From Chaunax sp. Z400 (taxonomy: Eukaryota > Chordata > Actinopteri > Lophiiformes > Chaunacidae): a stretch of 64,000 nucleotides of DNA. The stretch spans positions 20,883,397 through 20,947,396 of the forward strand of contig CM075203.1 in the NCBI GenBank assembly GCA_037577475.1. Reading direction: 5' to 3'. Below, piece after piece: positions 34,297 to 46,219 of this stretch (positions are counted from its first letter, which is position 1; the number at the start of each line of letters is the position of its first letter). Made by a program: the position numbers and the translations under genes. A model generated the notes under the pieces. It was not told where the DNA came from and did not search any database. It saw only the letters and a program-made list of their open reading frames with translations.

Positions 34297-36095
34297 TAGT
34301 CGTAACTTTTAAAAAACTTTTCTATGTAATGATGATTTTAAGGTGACTCTGAAGGATGGTCATCCTCTCCATATCATATATCCTAAACAACATCTTCTGC
34401 TCTAGACTCACCACAGGAATGGAGGATATGTCATACTGATGCATCTGTTGTACAGTGTTTTGAGGGATGTCGGGGGGGATATGTCTTCTTCAGATGACTC
34501 CTGTATTACATTGAACCACCTTCACTGGTAGTCAGTGCTATCTTAGTGATTGATAACACTGTCTAACACACAAAAACAGGCAAGCAAAAAACGGTCAAGT
34601 GTTTATTAATGCTCTCTGCTCCCTCTGGATCAGCTCCCCTCCTCCCCCACCCTCCATGTTTCCATCAAGTGTGTCTGTATTCGCCTGCAGCAGAGACATC
34701 ACAGACATCAGACCAAGGATTGGGGTTTTGTCGACTATTTGAAAATGGATGCTATCGCACTCCTTGATCAATAAAAGAGCGAAGAAGCTATTTGATTCAG
34801 GAAGGCTTGACGCCGTCACCACGCTACAGAGAAATGCAGTAAAATTAGAGTAAAATTACACTGCTACACCTGAATTATGGGATTCTGCACACATACAGTA
34901 CATGAGCCCACTCGCTATACTATCAAAGTGTGTTGTATCCAGTACAAACCTATTAAAAATATGCAAAGGTAGTTGTTGTGCAGCGCAGACCTCTATCCCA
35001 GAGCTTCTCATGCAGATCAGACATGCCTCTCATTAGAGCTTCACCTCAGGGCATACCCACTTCTAGTGGTGCCTCTGTTGTAAATACGTTGTGAATATGA
35101 AGTTAGAACTGTTCTCAGCTTTCAAGGAAACTTTTTGACCTCTGGAGGTAAATGTGATTTTAGAGTTTTTAGGCAGGTAAATCTGCTTTCATTAAAGTTT
35201 AATTCTAGTTTATTACATGTTATTTTTGTTGAGCATCATTCTTTCATGTTTTCAGCAGGTCGACTGCTCTAGGACCTCATTATGAAAATGTGTCTAGATT
35301 TACACTTTAACTTAGTTTGAAGATCATTTCCGATGCTGCAATTACATTCGATTTAATGATTCTGAGCAGAAAATATTTGCTTAAGCAGGTTCTGAAAATC
35401 CAATTTGTAACTTATACATGAGAACGTGTTGAAGAATTGAGTCTGTGATTATTTTAAGCAGTCAGTTCAGACCTAGTACATACTGCACATTCTTTGTTTG
35501 GTCATTCTTTCTAACACTAGTTAGCCTGTTTACAAGCTGATTCTATATTCACTTTATCTGAAATGCTTTCTGTTTGGACTTTGTTCCCAGCACTTAGTAT
35601 TTACTCTCAGTAGGTGAGTTTGGTGAGGCGTCCTGTTAACTGATAAAACGATGGCCAAATCTAATAACATAAATACATTGTGATCAGAATTCTATTCATA
35701 TCATAATCCTAAAAATCAAATACCTGCAGTAAGAAAAAGGGGACAGATATGCTACACTACATCCAGAACCACAGGATACCATAGATGTATTGTTATTGGT
35801 ACACCTGCGTTTATTTTCCAACCAAATCTAAAGTTCAGCTGGATTGCTTTGGAGATGGTTTGTGATTTCACCCCCCTCTTCATGAGATTAAAATACATTG
35901 CCTCGTCCCCGTTCCTGAGCACACACCCTTGTCACATGAGATCTTATTCATATTTGCAAAGCCAGGCTTTGATAGCATAGAGTTGTTGCCACTGGAATCA
36001 TTCCATATCACATGCAGGGTGAAAGCACGAGGCAATATCTCTAAACTCAGAGAGATGCTGGTTGTGTTTGCATGTTTGTGTGTGTGTGTGTGCAG

Positions 36096-36249
36096 GTTCG
36101 TGGAGTGTGTGTACACTGGAACAAATCCATCAGAATTACTGACACCAAAACAGCGAGCTATGTCTGACAGAGACTCTCGATCAGAGATCTCGGGGAAGAG
36201 ATCTCAGAGTGGCTGTATACCTGCAGGACTGCAGGGCCGAATCACTGCG
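36096..36249 (+). other. possible coding exon (unrecognised)
   Basis: A (GT)n tract ending TGTGCAG at 36095 forms an acceptor-like site, and GCG/GTATGA at 36250 a moderate donor. After one leading base, 51 codons are open in one frame and include LTPKQRAMSDRDSRSEI. The composition differs from the AT-rich flanks. I recognise no family, and upstream sequence is open in the same frame, so this could be chance. Confidence 0.2.
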
Positions 36250-36287
36250 GTATGAAAAGACAGGAGCACAAGGAACGCTGTCAAATG

Positions 36288-36313
36288 AAACCTCATGAAG
36301 TTTCATGAGGTTT
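36288..36313. other. 26-bp near-perfect palindrome
   Basis: Arms AAACCTCATGAA and TTCATGAGGTTT are exact complements separated by GT. The complementarity extends outward by three more bases after one mismatch. Confidence 0.85.
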
Positions 36314-36329
36314 GATTATGTTTTACCTT

Positions 36330-38667
36330 CTTAAGAATTCAAAGTTAGCTTGGTTTTTGTTGTTGTTTTATTTTGTTTTCTATAAGATCAGACACATTGT
36401 ATTCATTCAAATATGAAAAGACAAGATTACAATGTAGCACAGAGGCTGTAAATGTCATTGATTTTGTTGAGCAGTCGTCTCATATTGACTAATTTCAGCC
36501 CTGCAAAGTTGATAAATTATTTGAAAATAAATCCTTCACATCCAAGGCTTTCCAGAAAATGATGTATTCCAAACCAATAGATTTAAGGCTTTGCTCACAA
36601 ATTCATGTTTCTATAGTTTAACCTTATTTCTCTGACCTGTTGCTCATCATCATTAGAGCAGGTCTCATCAATCCTGTCTGTTAGACTTAGGCCTTGTTTA
36701 CTGGTATGAGTTACATTAACCAGGCTGTTTTCTCTCTCTCACACAAAGTGTCCATTATTCACCTTTCCTCCTCTATTTAGTTCCCTTCCTCTGTGTGTCT
36801 GAGGTCAAATGATCAAATTGTGTAGCTCACGGAAGTTGAAATCTATCTAAGTGCTGCAGAGGTTGATGTGTTTCACAGGGAAAACTACAGATTACATTCA
36901 GATACAGTGAATGTGAGCACAGATTATGACTGATTATTTTGCCCCATACAGAGGGCCTGATACAAGTCAGGCCTTGGATCTCTTGTTCCAGGCCTAATCA
37001 ACCATTAGTACCAAATGGGGTGACTAAATTGGATAAAGTTTGCATTTAAAATCGATTCTTGCTTGAAATGATACATAAGGGGACTTATTTTCAGAGGAAA
37101 ATAGTGGAGTCAGAGACAACTCCACTGTGAGCAGGAGAAGACGTCGCTGTCCAAACTGCTGACCGGTGTAGAAACAGACTGAGCTCAAGAGTTATTTTCT
37201 TCACCATAAAGTTGGTTTAAGGTGTTTCATGCTGCAAGTGTGTGTCTGTCAGTCGGTCTCATTTGCTGGAGTTGGCTGCTATTCTAATGTTAATCTCTCG
37301 GTTTTGACCCAGAAAGTTCACATTATGCTTTTTGTCAGGACCACTGCAGGCCTTAGATTAACACTAGAGTTTATCATGTTTTCCTACTGTTACAATGCAT
37401 TTGTTGAAAATGTCACAAACATGAAAAAAATAACACTAAAACACAAAAGAGACAATTCATGTTATGTGAGGGTTTCTCCACTCGTACTATTGGGAATGCA
37501 ATCTATAAGAGAGGGTACATACTGTGCACATGGGCTTGAGTGTGTAGCTGAGTGCATTTGTGCCCAGGGTCCATGGTCATGAGCCTGTTCTATTCAATTC
37601 TATGGTCAGAGAATGAGAGTCTTTAGCAAGGACAAATCCAAGCAAATGAAGCATGTCTGTTTCCAGGAAATAGACAGTGTCACATTGCTGTAGTATTACA
37701 TCACTTTTTGAAGGAAAAATGTATTAAGTGATGGAACATTTGATTTTACGGAGCCCCTAAAAGTTCAGTGTGATTTTTTTTTGCATGAACTAGCATTAAA
37801 CAACACGATCTGTGACATAACCTTGCAAAGTGTTTTGTATTCCCTCTGAATAATGGAGGACAGCTGTCACATACAGCATACACACCTAATATACTGTAAG
37901 TGACTGAAATGACTGCATCCTCTCCTGAGGCTGATCTGCTGCAAGCCTGACAAAATGTTTTTAAAGGGTGTAACAGTAACTACATGCAGGTGGTTTTATG
38001 TTCACTGAATGGACATGGTTGTGCTGCTGAGCGTTGTGTTGAGGCTGTTCCTAAACTCATTTGGTGTATAATGGCAACATATCTGCCATGTCAGTAGAGT
38101 GTGTCTGGATTTATGAGGCTTTCTCAGCTAATGTTAGTGCATAAGGAGCTGTAAAGACAAGCCACTGTAAAAGCTATATCTGTAGACACATCCATAACCA
38201 CTGAAACACAGCAGGTATAGCGCTAGCAATAACCCACCAATCACAGTTTCAACCATACACACAGGCCAGGTACAGCCGGTGGGGGGATACTTTTGAACCT
38301 GGGTCTTTGTATAGTAATCAGCAGTAAATGCATATTATGAAGTGCCCTTCCTGTCATAGCTGTTGAGTCTCACACGAAGTTAAGAGTGTTGTGGGTTAGG
38401 CTCAGTGTTGGCGACAGGCAGGATCTTTATCCTCCTATAGGAGAAAACAATGTTAGCACTGTTTAAATGCAGAGGCTGACCAGGGCAGAAGACACAGGCC
38501 TGTCAATATGAGAGGACCAAGAGATGAATACAATTCAAATCCTTGGTTTGTTTGTGTATTTTTTTATGTATGTGGAGTGTAGATTTAGAGTGAAAGAGTT
38601 TCCTCACTCCCTGTGTTTGTCTTTGCACCGAAATGTCACCATCACATGTTCACTCTTTTAAATTAAG
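36330..38667. other. unassigned non-coding DNA
   Basis: No gene, RNA gene or repeat recognised. The 117-codon open frame at 37229-37582 has no recognisable domain. Confidence 0.45.
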
Positions 38668-38714
38668 TCATCGAGGGAGTCCTGGTCAAGAACCTGGAGG
38701 AAGACATCTTAAAG
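38668..38714 (+). other. possible 47-bp coding exon (unrecognised)
   Basis: An acceptor-like cttttaaattaag ends at 38667 and a consensus donor AAAG/GTAAGA begins at 38715. After two leading bases, 15 codons read IEGVLVKNLEEDILK, charged and protein-like. The acceptor tract is weak and the segment too short to identify. Confidence 0.2.
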
Positions 38715-38719
38715 GTAAG

Positions 38720-39635
38720 AACGGCCGTTAGTAGCCTACTTGTGCTAAACACTGATTCATGTAATGTATTGATGCTTGTGTGAGCTGTGACTGGACAGAA
38801 GGATGCCTGCAGGCATCACTTGTTGTATGAGTTCTGTTTGTGTTCCCTCTTACTTTGGCCATTTAGACTCTACTATTCATCAAGTTTGTCCAGAAATGGG
38901 CCTCGTCTTGCCCATTAAAACTAAATCTCTGACCAGTAATTCTCTTCTTGTGCTGACTGCTCAGACCCAACACATTATCAATTCTGCGACTTTTTGATTT
39001 GTGTATTTCTCATTCTGAAAAACAGGGAGACTAAATCTATTATAATGTAATTAGAGCAGACCTGCTCTGGTTGACCAAGGATGTGAGGACACTCTCTGAG
39101 AAGAAGAATTAGAAAATTACCAAACCCCACCGGCAGCCATTCCCCTCCTCATCCATACCCTTCATCTTTTTGTCTACCATCTTCTATTTTGTTGCTGTGA
39201 GAACAGAACCAGGAAATCATTTTCATACCCCTGTATTATTTATTGACTGAAACCTTTTGTGTATCCAGAACTTTTGTTTATATGTTTTGCATTTCACCTT
39301 CAGAATTTGCTTCATTTAAAACCCAAATTCCACTTCAGTCAGGAGAGACTAGTGGTTGTAAATAAGAATGTTTATTACATCGAATGATATGTGATAATAG
39401 GTATGTTGGAAAGTCTTTGGTGTCAGAAAGTCTTTGGTGTTAAGACTCTTCAGGGAGATTGAAATCGAAGGGTTGTACTGAGCAGCATCAAGATATATAT
39501 CCCCCCTTTGGAGTCCAGACACTGGTGGTGGTGGCTGATGACCCTGGTGAAGACGATGAATGATGAAGTTGGTGAATCTTTGAAGACTGGGTGGTGATGG
39601 GGAGGTGGAGGGTGTGCAAACAGCCACATGAAAGA
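38720..39635. other. unassigned non-coding DNA
   Basis: No gene recognised. A 17-bp tandem pair (aaagtctttggtgt) lies at 39411-39441. Confidence 0.4.
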
Positions 39636-39639
39636 ACTA

Positions 39640-39915
39640 GAGGAATGGAGAGAGTCATATTTAAAAAGACAGCAGCGTTCCAGCCTCTCCTTGTGTTTTT
39701 GGATTCATCGTTTTGTTTGTTGGACTTTTTGCCTGCTCCCCATCGGATGAGTTCTTCAGCTTGCTCTCTTGTTTTTAACCCTTGTCTGCTTGGCTTTGTA
39801 TCAGTCAACTTTGTGTTTAATAAATGATCACACTGCACCAGCTCAGCCTCTATAGTGTCTGCATCCGAGTCATCCACTTCTTTCTTGTTCTTGGACACAA
39901 GAGTGAAAGATGGAT
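39640..39915 (+). repeat. probable decayed LTR (Ty3/gypsy-like)
   Basis: TATA-like 'catatttaaaaag' near 39657 is followed about 160 bp later by 'gtttaataaatgatc' (AATAAA at 39819), then 'ctgcaccagctcagcctcta' and 'gtgtctgcatccgag'. This order and wording resemble the R-U5 part of teleost LTRs of the 'gtgtctgcatctgggtcc' kind. The ends are not intact and no duplication is seen. Confidence 0.45.
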
Positions 39916-39919
39916 GCAC

Positions 39920-42135
39920 TGCACCTTCTCAACATCTATTTGAGATGCTTCTCAGATTCCCCTCAGTCTTGAATAATATCTTCCAGTTCCCACAGGATGC
40001 ATGAAGTTACTAGATGTAAATGGGCTCTCAGTAACTTCACGTTTACCTATTGCTACCTCTTACACGTACACCACTTCCTTTTGTACAGGCAGAGAGGAAT
40101 CAGGCATTATCATTTCACAAATGACTTTAATTACATTCATTTCAGAGAAACAACATGGGTTTACTGCAGCTCAAAATGTATGCATCATTCAGAGTGTCAA
40201 AAACTGTTAGACACGGCCCAAACATACGCAGTTTGCGTCAAGAGTCACTACAGACTAAATTAGGTTGTGTAATTCAATCCTAACCGCGGGGCATGGGTGC
40301 CTTGCCCAAAGGATGGCAGTACCGCCTACATGGCTTTTTTGTGTCTGGAATTATTCAGACGTAACAAACAGGAGTCTGTTAGACCTGTGACTGACTCATT
40401 TCTCTGATCCTCTCCTCTCTTACTGCTCATTTAACATGTGAAACAAACATGTAACATCTGAACATACGTCTCGCCAACAGCATTGCGAGGTGGGTTAGAA
40501 GGCTCCGTGATGAATGCAGCTAATTTCCAACAGCATTTCATGAAAGGCCTTTAAGGTGGGGGGTTTTGGTTTAAACCTGCAGCAGACAGCAGCCCACTGA
40601 GATGATTGGTGGTGCCTCCCGGCAGCTGAAGAAAGCCCCAGGCATATTAAAAGGTGATTACATTTTCCTTAATCTCATTAAATGGTACAGAAGAAGCTAA
40701 ATGGGATCATTGCTGTAGAAGTTAATTCCCACGTTATCCCTACCGACCTCTGGTATCCTGTCAGTGTGGGAAGCGCTTCAGGAAGTTGAGTCACTACAGC
40801 AACATTCAGGTTTTAATTCTGCACCTCACAGCTTTACACACGACTCCAAATGGCAGTCAGTGATAAATATGGAATGTTTATTTGAAGGAGGTTGATCTGT
40901 GATGTTTTATGCAAAAGAGAAAATACTGGTCCAGCTTTCCACAGGGCGTGGGGGTGGGGTGGAACAGGGCAAAGCCAGAAACCATCCAGGGCTTTGGATC
41001 CAAATCAGATGGCCAAAGTTCAGAGTGGAAATGAGTTTGCAGTAAATAGGAATATGCACCAATATGAGAACAGGTTCTGAATTGTTACTGTGAGGGATCT
41101 GGAAACTATCCCCCTCACTAAGGCCAACCTCCAGGGGCGTGTTTTCATGGAGTGCACACATGAGAATGCAGCCACAGCTTTCCAGCAGGTGCCAATTACC
41201 TGGTTAGGCTGTACCAAGTAGGTGCAGAGAGGGGAAGTGAGGAAGAGGACATTAAGTTGGGCTTTTATGTAGTATTTCTCCAGTTTATTATACATTTTGT
41301 TTGTCCTGTATTAGCATTTGTATATGGTATATAGAAATGTGAGGGCAGGATAATTGTAAATATAAGATTCTGTATTGTGTGGGAGTTTCTATGGGCCCCC
41401 ACATTCGGTAATGGCACTGGGTTAGATGGGGATAGATGGCAGGTGTGAGAGGAGAAGAGGTTTTGTCTGAGAGGGTCAGTTTGAAATGTTGGGCTGTTGA
41501 GATCTGCTGCACCTGCAAAGCTACTCTGTCATCACTGCAACTCTTTGGTGAGAATTAGGGATCTTTGGTTATTTCATGGACACAATAAAAAAGAAAAGGA
41601 ATCAGAGCTCTGGAAAAAGAAATCTGCTTGTCTGAAGCTGCTTATTTCTCCACCACACTCTACACCTCAATCCCGCTGGTGCTCATCCTGTTTGTAGGGG
41701 TTCATTACCATCAAAACCTTACAGTTACCATGTCTGTGTGACAGAATAAAAGCTGCAGCGTCTGTCAATTTCTTTTAGACACCATGCCCCAAGTTTGTAA
41801 CAGGTTTTCTGCTAGAAAGAATTACTCCTTGAAGCCCAAGGCAAATAACCCTGATTAGTTTAGCATGTTTTTCCTGATTGCTTCATGTCGGTAGAAAAGA
41901 TGCATGGCGTACATAAGTACTAGGACAGCTGGATGATTCCCATGGAAAAGACTGGGGAAGTTTCCATACTTTACCCTTTGGTTAACCCGACGTTTATTTG
42001 CCAACCCAACCAGTTAGTCCTTGTAATCATTCATCTGACAAAACCATTACTTGATTGTCTTTCTACAGGAACCATATGTGACTGTTGCCACACAGTGGAT
42101 GAGATGGTCCAAACCAGCCGAATGGCAACTATTTT
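39920..42135. other. unassigned non-coding DNA
   Basis: No gene recognised. 40490-40770 is a non-repetitive stretch with a 'ttaatctcattaaatgg' word and near-even composition that could be conserved non-coding sequence. Confidence 0.4.
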
Positions 42136-42138
42136 TGG

Positions 42139-42731
42139 TTAAAGTTACAGCTCACCCAAAAATGACAGTTCATTCAGTTTCTACTCACCACCATGCCAAT
42201 GGGAAGTCAGGTAAAGGTTCGTAGTCCTCAAAACATTTCTGGAGCCTCTTAGTAAAACAGCATTGTTTCCCCTCAACAACTGCAGAAGATGGGGACTCCA
42301 TCCAGCTGGTACAGTGTAATCTGAAGTATCCTGAAGCCCGGGATCCCAAATTGATTAAAAAAGATGTTACTTACACCCTTTTTTAAACTGAGATCTTAGT
42401 ATGGGCTCTAAGCCAAATGTATGCACCCCAAAAAATATACCAAATAAAATCTTTTCAAATCAATTTGGGATCTTAGGGATTCCGGAGATGTTATTTGATC
42501 TGTTTGGAGTCATTTTATATATTTTTAGGTTGTTTTTTCTAATATTTAACAAGTTCCCATCTTCTTCAACTGTTCAGGAGAATCTTGTAGCAGTTTTTCT
42601 GTGAAGCTCCAGAAATACCTCGTGGACTTTACCCAATTTTCCACCAGTGTGGGGGTGAGTAGATAACAACTGCATTTTCATTTTTGTCAGAATTCTTCCT
42701 TTTACCATAAAGTAAAAAGATATTGCTTTAA
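42139..42731. mobile_element. TTAA-type MITE (Kolobok/T2-like)
   Basis: Starts TTAAAGTTACAGCTCACCCA, then 'aaaatgacagttc' and 'ctactcaccaccatgcc'. The other end, read inverted, is TTAAAGC then, further in, 'gacaaaaatgaaaatgcag' and 'tctactcacccc'. Thus both ends carry TTAAAG and the 'caaaaatga...ctactcacc' block in inverted orientation. This is the terminus of a widespread teleost TTAA-inserting repeat. The right terminus has about 30 bp of extra sequence between TTAAAG and the conserved block. No transposase. Confidence 0.62.
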
Positions 42732-44085
42732 CCTGTGTTCACGTATGACAGGATAAAACATGTGGTCTCAGGACTAAAGTAAAAAATGCTACACACCCAT
42801 TCACTAACTGGACCTCCACACTGTTGTCCATTTAGCCATATTATAGACCTACAACTTCCTGAACTGGCACTGTATGATGGCACTGCATATGAATTATGAG
42901 GAGGAGGAGGAGGAGGAGGAGGATGTCTCTGTGGACTTGGATCCTTGTATGGGACATTTGTCAAGCAGGACAAGCCTTCCTGAAACTGGTGCTACAATGG
43001 AGGCGCAGGCTCTTCTAAAATAGCATTGTATGCTGTAGAATTGAGGTTACCCTTAATTGGAACAAAGGGGCGTAGCACAGAAAACTGCAGACAAACCCAA
43101 AGGCACCATCTGTGTACATGTGTTTCTCTCATCGCTGTTTATTCTATATTCCATCCCTGTACGGCTATATATAAACCATGAGTATGAGATCTATCTGTTG
43201 GTTCTTCTCCTTATATTCAACAGGGTCAGTGCAAGATACATACTGAAATAGGCATGAGTATCACTCATGGCAAATGAGTGATAATATTCATTATAACATG
43301 GAAGCCTCAAAGGAAGAAACTGCATACAACAGTGATAAATAAATCAAGCTACTGAAGCTGGGAAAAGCCTGACGTAACCCCACGTTTTGATTCAGGCTGA
43401 CACTACTGATGCCTCAGTTAGCACGGATTCTCACTTCTGTCTATGCAGAGATGGTGAATGGAAAGGATTCAAAGTCAGGAGATGTTCTGGGCTGTTAAGA
43501 GGAAGACAGGACAGAGCAGCAAAGGAGAAGAAGAAGTAATAACATGAAGATCTTTTCTCAAAAAGCTGTAATATCAAAAAAGCTGCAGATTAACACTTAA
43601 CCTAATGAAGTGTGTCCGCATATCTGATCTGATGAGAGAGGACGGTTCTACTGAGCTGCGGTTCACCACATCTGAAGAGTGACTTTTCTTAATCCCACGG
43701 TTTTCTTTGAGCCTTCAAGAAAAGCTCAATAGATATGATATATCTATAACGGCCTGAGAAAATGTAGTGTCCATATTGTCTTTAAAGAGAGGTATTCATG
43801 GTAGACATTTGGCTTCATTTACTGCAATAAAGTAGATGATTATCTAATCAAGACATGAAATGTGATGTTTTCATAAAATTGAGGAGCCAAATAGCAAGAA
43901 GGGACATGGAGAGGTCAAAGTTACTGTTTACATCTACTGAGGAGGCTTCAGGTGTATCTGACAATTCTCATTCTCCAGCATACCATATGCTCACAACTAA
44001 AAGGACACTATATATGTGGATATATTTTTGAAAAGTATTGGAATTATGTTCAAATATGGTTGTGTGTAGTTAAAACATGTGTAGC
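42732..44085. other. unassigned non-coding DNA
   Basis: No gene recognised; contains the GGA tract listed separately. Confidence 0.45.
42898..42923. repeat. (GGA)n microsatellite
   Basis: Eight to nine uninterrupted GAG/GGA units. Confidence 0.9.
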
Positions 44086-44089
44086 TCGA

Positions 44090-44345
44090 AAGGAGCCAGT
44101 TGAGGTGGTTCAGCGATCTGGTTTGGCTGCCTCCAGGGCAACTCACTTTAGTTTTACAGGCATATCCAACTGGATGGAGACTCGGGTAGACCCAGAACTC
44201 ACTGAGCCCTAACCCTGGCCTGGAGACACCTTGGGATCCCCCAAGATGAGCTGGGAAGTGTTGCTGGGGGGTGGAATGTGTGGGATACCCCGCTTAGACT
44301 GCTCCCACTGTGACTGCATGATTCAAAGAAAGAAACGGATGGATG
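44090..44345 (+). pseudogene. LINE 3' end (RTE/Rex3-like) with GGAT tail
   Basis: The plus-strand frame near 44098 reads QLRWFSDLVWLPPGQL and AYPTGWRLG followed by a stop. It corresponds to the QLRWFGHLxRMPxG ... ACPTGRR terminal region of the reverse-transcriptase ORF common in fish LINEs of this type. Later parts (cctggcctggagacaccttg, 'gatcccccaagatgagctgg') continue the same element with frameshifts and stops. It ends in 'aaacggatggatgatggatgg', the GATG/GGAT tail. Heavily decayed and inactive; 5'-truncated. Confidence 0.7.
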
Positions 44346-44484
44346 ATGGATGGATGGATGGTTGGATGGATATTATTGTCTTTGTTATTATTTTGATGTG
44401 TTATAATATAATAATATCAGGTTACATCACTTTCTCTGTCTCTCTCCTCTACTCTATTTGTGTCATAGATGTATAAAGAGCTGC

Positions 44485-44525
44485 AGATGTGTGTGTATGT
44501 GTGTGTGTCTCTGTGTGTGTGTGTT
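44485..44525. repeat. (GT)n microsatellite
   Basis: Interrupted GT dinucleotide tract. Confidence 0.85.
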
Positions 44526-44799
44526 TCGTGATTCAACCTTTTTTCTGGATCTACACTAAAGAATTGAATGGCTTCCTTCGTCACTTTTCACTTCATGATT
44601 ATTTCAAATCACATCAATAAAAAGCATGAGTGCATCACATTACCTTCATGCTACAGGACAACCTGACCAGTGCTCATGAAGTTGGCACAGGAAGAGTTTT
44701 TCTGCTCCTGGGTGTCTGCATGGAAACATGTCGTAATTAAAATAAATGTTTGGTTGATGGTAAATACGTCTGTCTGCTAAGGTGTGGCCTAATGGACTA

Positions 44800-45290
44800 C
44801 TTCCATTCACACTCCCGCCTCCTCCTGATGCAGCTCTGCTCAGCTGCAGTCATCACCTCCACCTGTTACCAGCCGTATTTAAGACCGGGCTCCTCATCCA
44901 GTATTTGTCTTTTCATCAGTTCACCTTTACGGTGAAACATTTGACCATTCTTCCAGTTTGTTAGTTTTTGGAGATTTCTGCCTTTTTGCTTCACATGTTC
45001 CTGACTCAGCTTTTCCTCTGCTTCAGATATTTGCTCCGCTCTGCCTGCATTGATCACGCCTTGGAAACTCAGTCCAGTCTCAGTGAGTTAACCATCAGTC
45101 TGCCTCTGTCTGCCCGCTGCCTGCTCTCTGCTCTCGTCAGTCAAGAAACTTTTCAGTCGCACATGTTTTGACTCATTGTTCAGTTTTTGTACTTTAAATC
45201 CCTTTTGAACCTTCTTGTCCTGCCTCAGCATCTGATTTCTGCATTTGGGTCTTCATCTTGTTCAAACTTAACATGGGGAATGTATTTTAC
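44800..45290 (+). repeat. probable decayed LTR (Ty3/gypsy-like)
   Basis: A TATA-like 'ccgtatttaagaccggg' lies at 44872-44889 after 'cagctgcagtcatcacctcc'. Pyrimidine-rich sequence with 'gcttcagatatttgctccgc' and 'tgcctgctctctgctctcg' follows, and 'ctgatttctgcatttgggtc' near 45230-45252 marks the expected U5 end. No intact ends. The wording fits a promoter-to-U5 LTR layout. Confidence 0.45.
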
Positions 45291-45699
45291 TGGTGCAGCA
45301 ACAAGCAGTGTTGCCAGATCATGTGAGATAAACAAGCAACTGGGTCTTTGGAAACAAGGCCTGAAGAAGCAACTCTGCTACTAAAAAAAGCCCAAAACAG
45401 AGGACCTCACCTCCCACAATGTGTGAGAGGACACTCCATACATGAATTTATTTTGTATTTAATAAGCAGTCATAAGAACAGAGTAACTTGTAAATGTACA
45501 GTTTCTATCCTTCACTGGAAGGCAACAAACCTGAAATCACATTCTAAAACTTTCAAATCTTCAGTGCAGAGATGTTTTTATTTACTACTTTATATACTTT
45601 TTGGCTGTGGATTTTTTCAGACTAATACATCCATTCATTTTAGAACAATAACATTTTAATAACATCTTGTTCGGAGGATCTGGTTGGATTAAGAATAGA

Positions 45700-45702
<3 letters not shown>

Positions 45703-45767
<65 letters not shown>
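45703..45767. repeat. (GA)n microsatellite, about 65 bp
   Basis: Essentially uninterrupted GA dinucleotides. Confidence 0.97.
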
Positions 45768-45769
<2 letters not shown>

Positions 45770-45967
45770 GACTGCTGGGTGAGCTACATTGACTTTTAAC
45801 AGAAGAGAGAGAGGGACACGCTGTGCTCTCAGTTCAGGTGACTTCATCTGGTTCTACAGAGCTGGAAACTCACCTGATTCTTGAAGGTATTCATAAATGG
45901 CTGCATGTTGTCCCATAACAACTTAATTTAGATGTAGTCTACAATATCAGAACAACATTATCCCCAG

Positions 45968-46200
45968 TAGGTCTACCTGCAGACTGACAGAAGCTACCAG
46001 AGAAGGCAACATGATCCACCCCAGGACAAGATGAGGGTTAGTAAAGGTCTCAGAGACTGCAGCTGGCTCTTTTTCCAGACCACTTATGCTGTTGGACAAC
46101 CTCCCTATGGTGAAGTGTGTCTGTGGGCCAATGTGAAATGGGCTGCTGTGACAGGTCTAGTGCAGAGAGACAATCCCAAATGAGCAACAAGAAACAAGCC
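45968..46200 (+). repeat. uncharacterised repeat 'Z', copy 2
   Basis: Homologous by eye to 22088-22345. Shared blocks are 'ctacctgcag', 'ggttagtaaa', 'ctgcagctgg', 'tatgctgttgg', 'ctatggtga' and 'gaaacaagccc'. Diverged, with indels of up to about 20 bp. Confidence 0.55.
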
Positions 46201-46219
46201 CACGACGACCAATATTTAC

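Larger units (their letters stand above)
33530..36090. other. unassigned non-coding DNA with small tandem repeats
   Basis: No gene or transposon recognised apart from the tandem repeats listed separately. 35270-35470 is a non-repetitive AT-rich part with several TAAT/ATTA words. Confidence 0.4.

Noticed and set aside
39488..39919. 143-codon minus-strand open frame, longest in the window
   Set aside because: It overlaps an LTR-like relic on the other strand, has no recognisable domain and begins without promoter or splice context.
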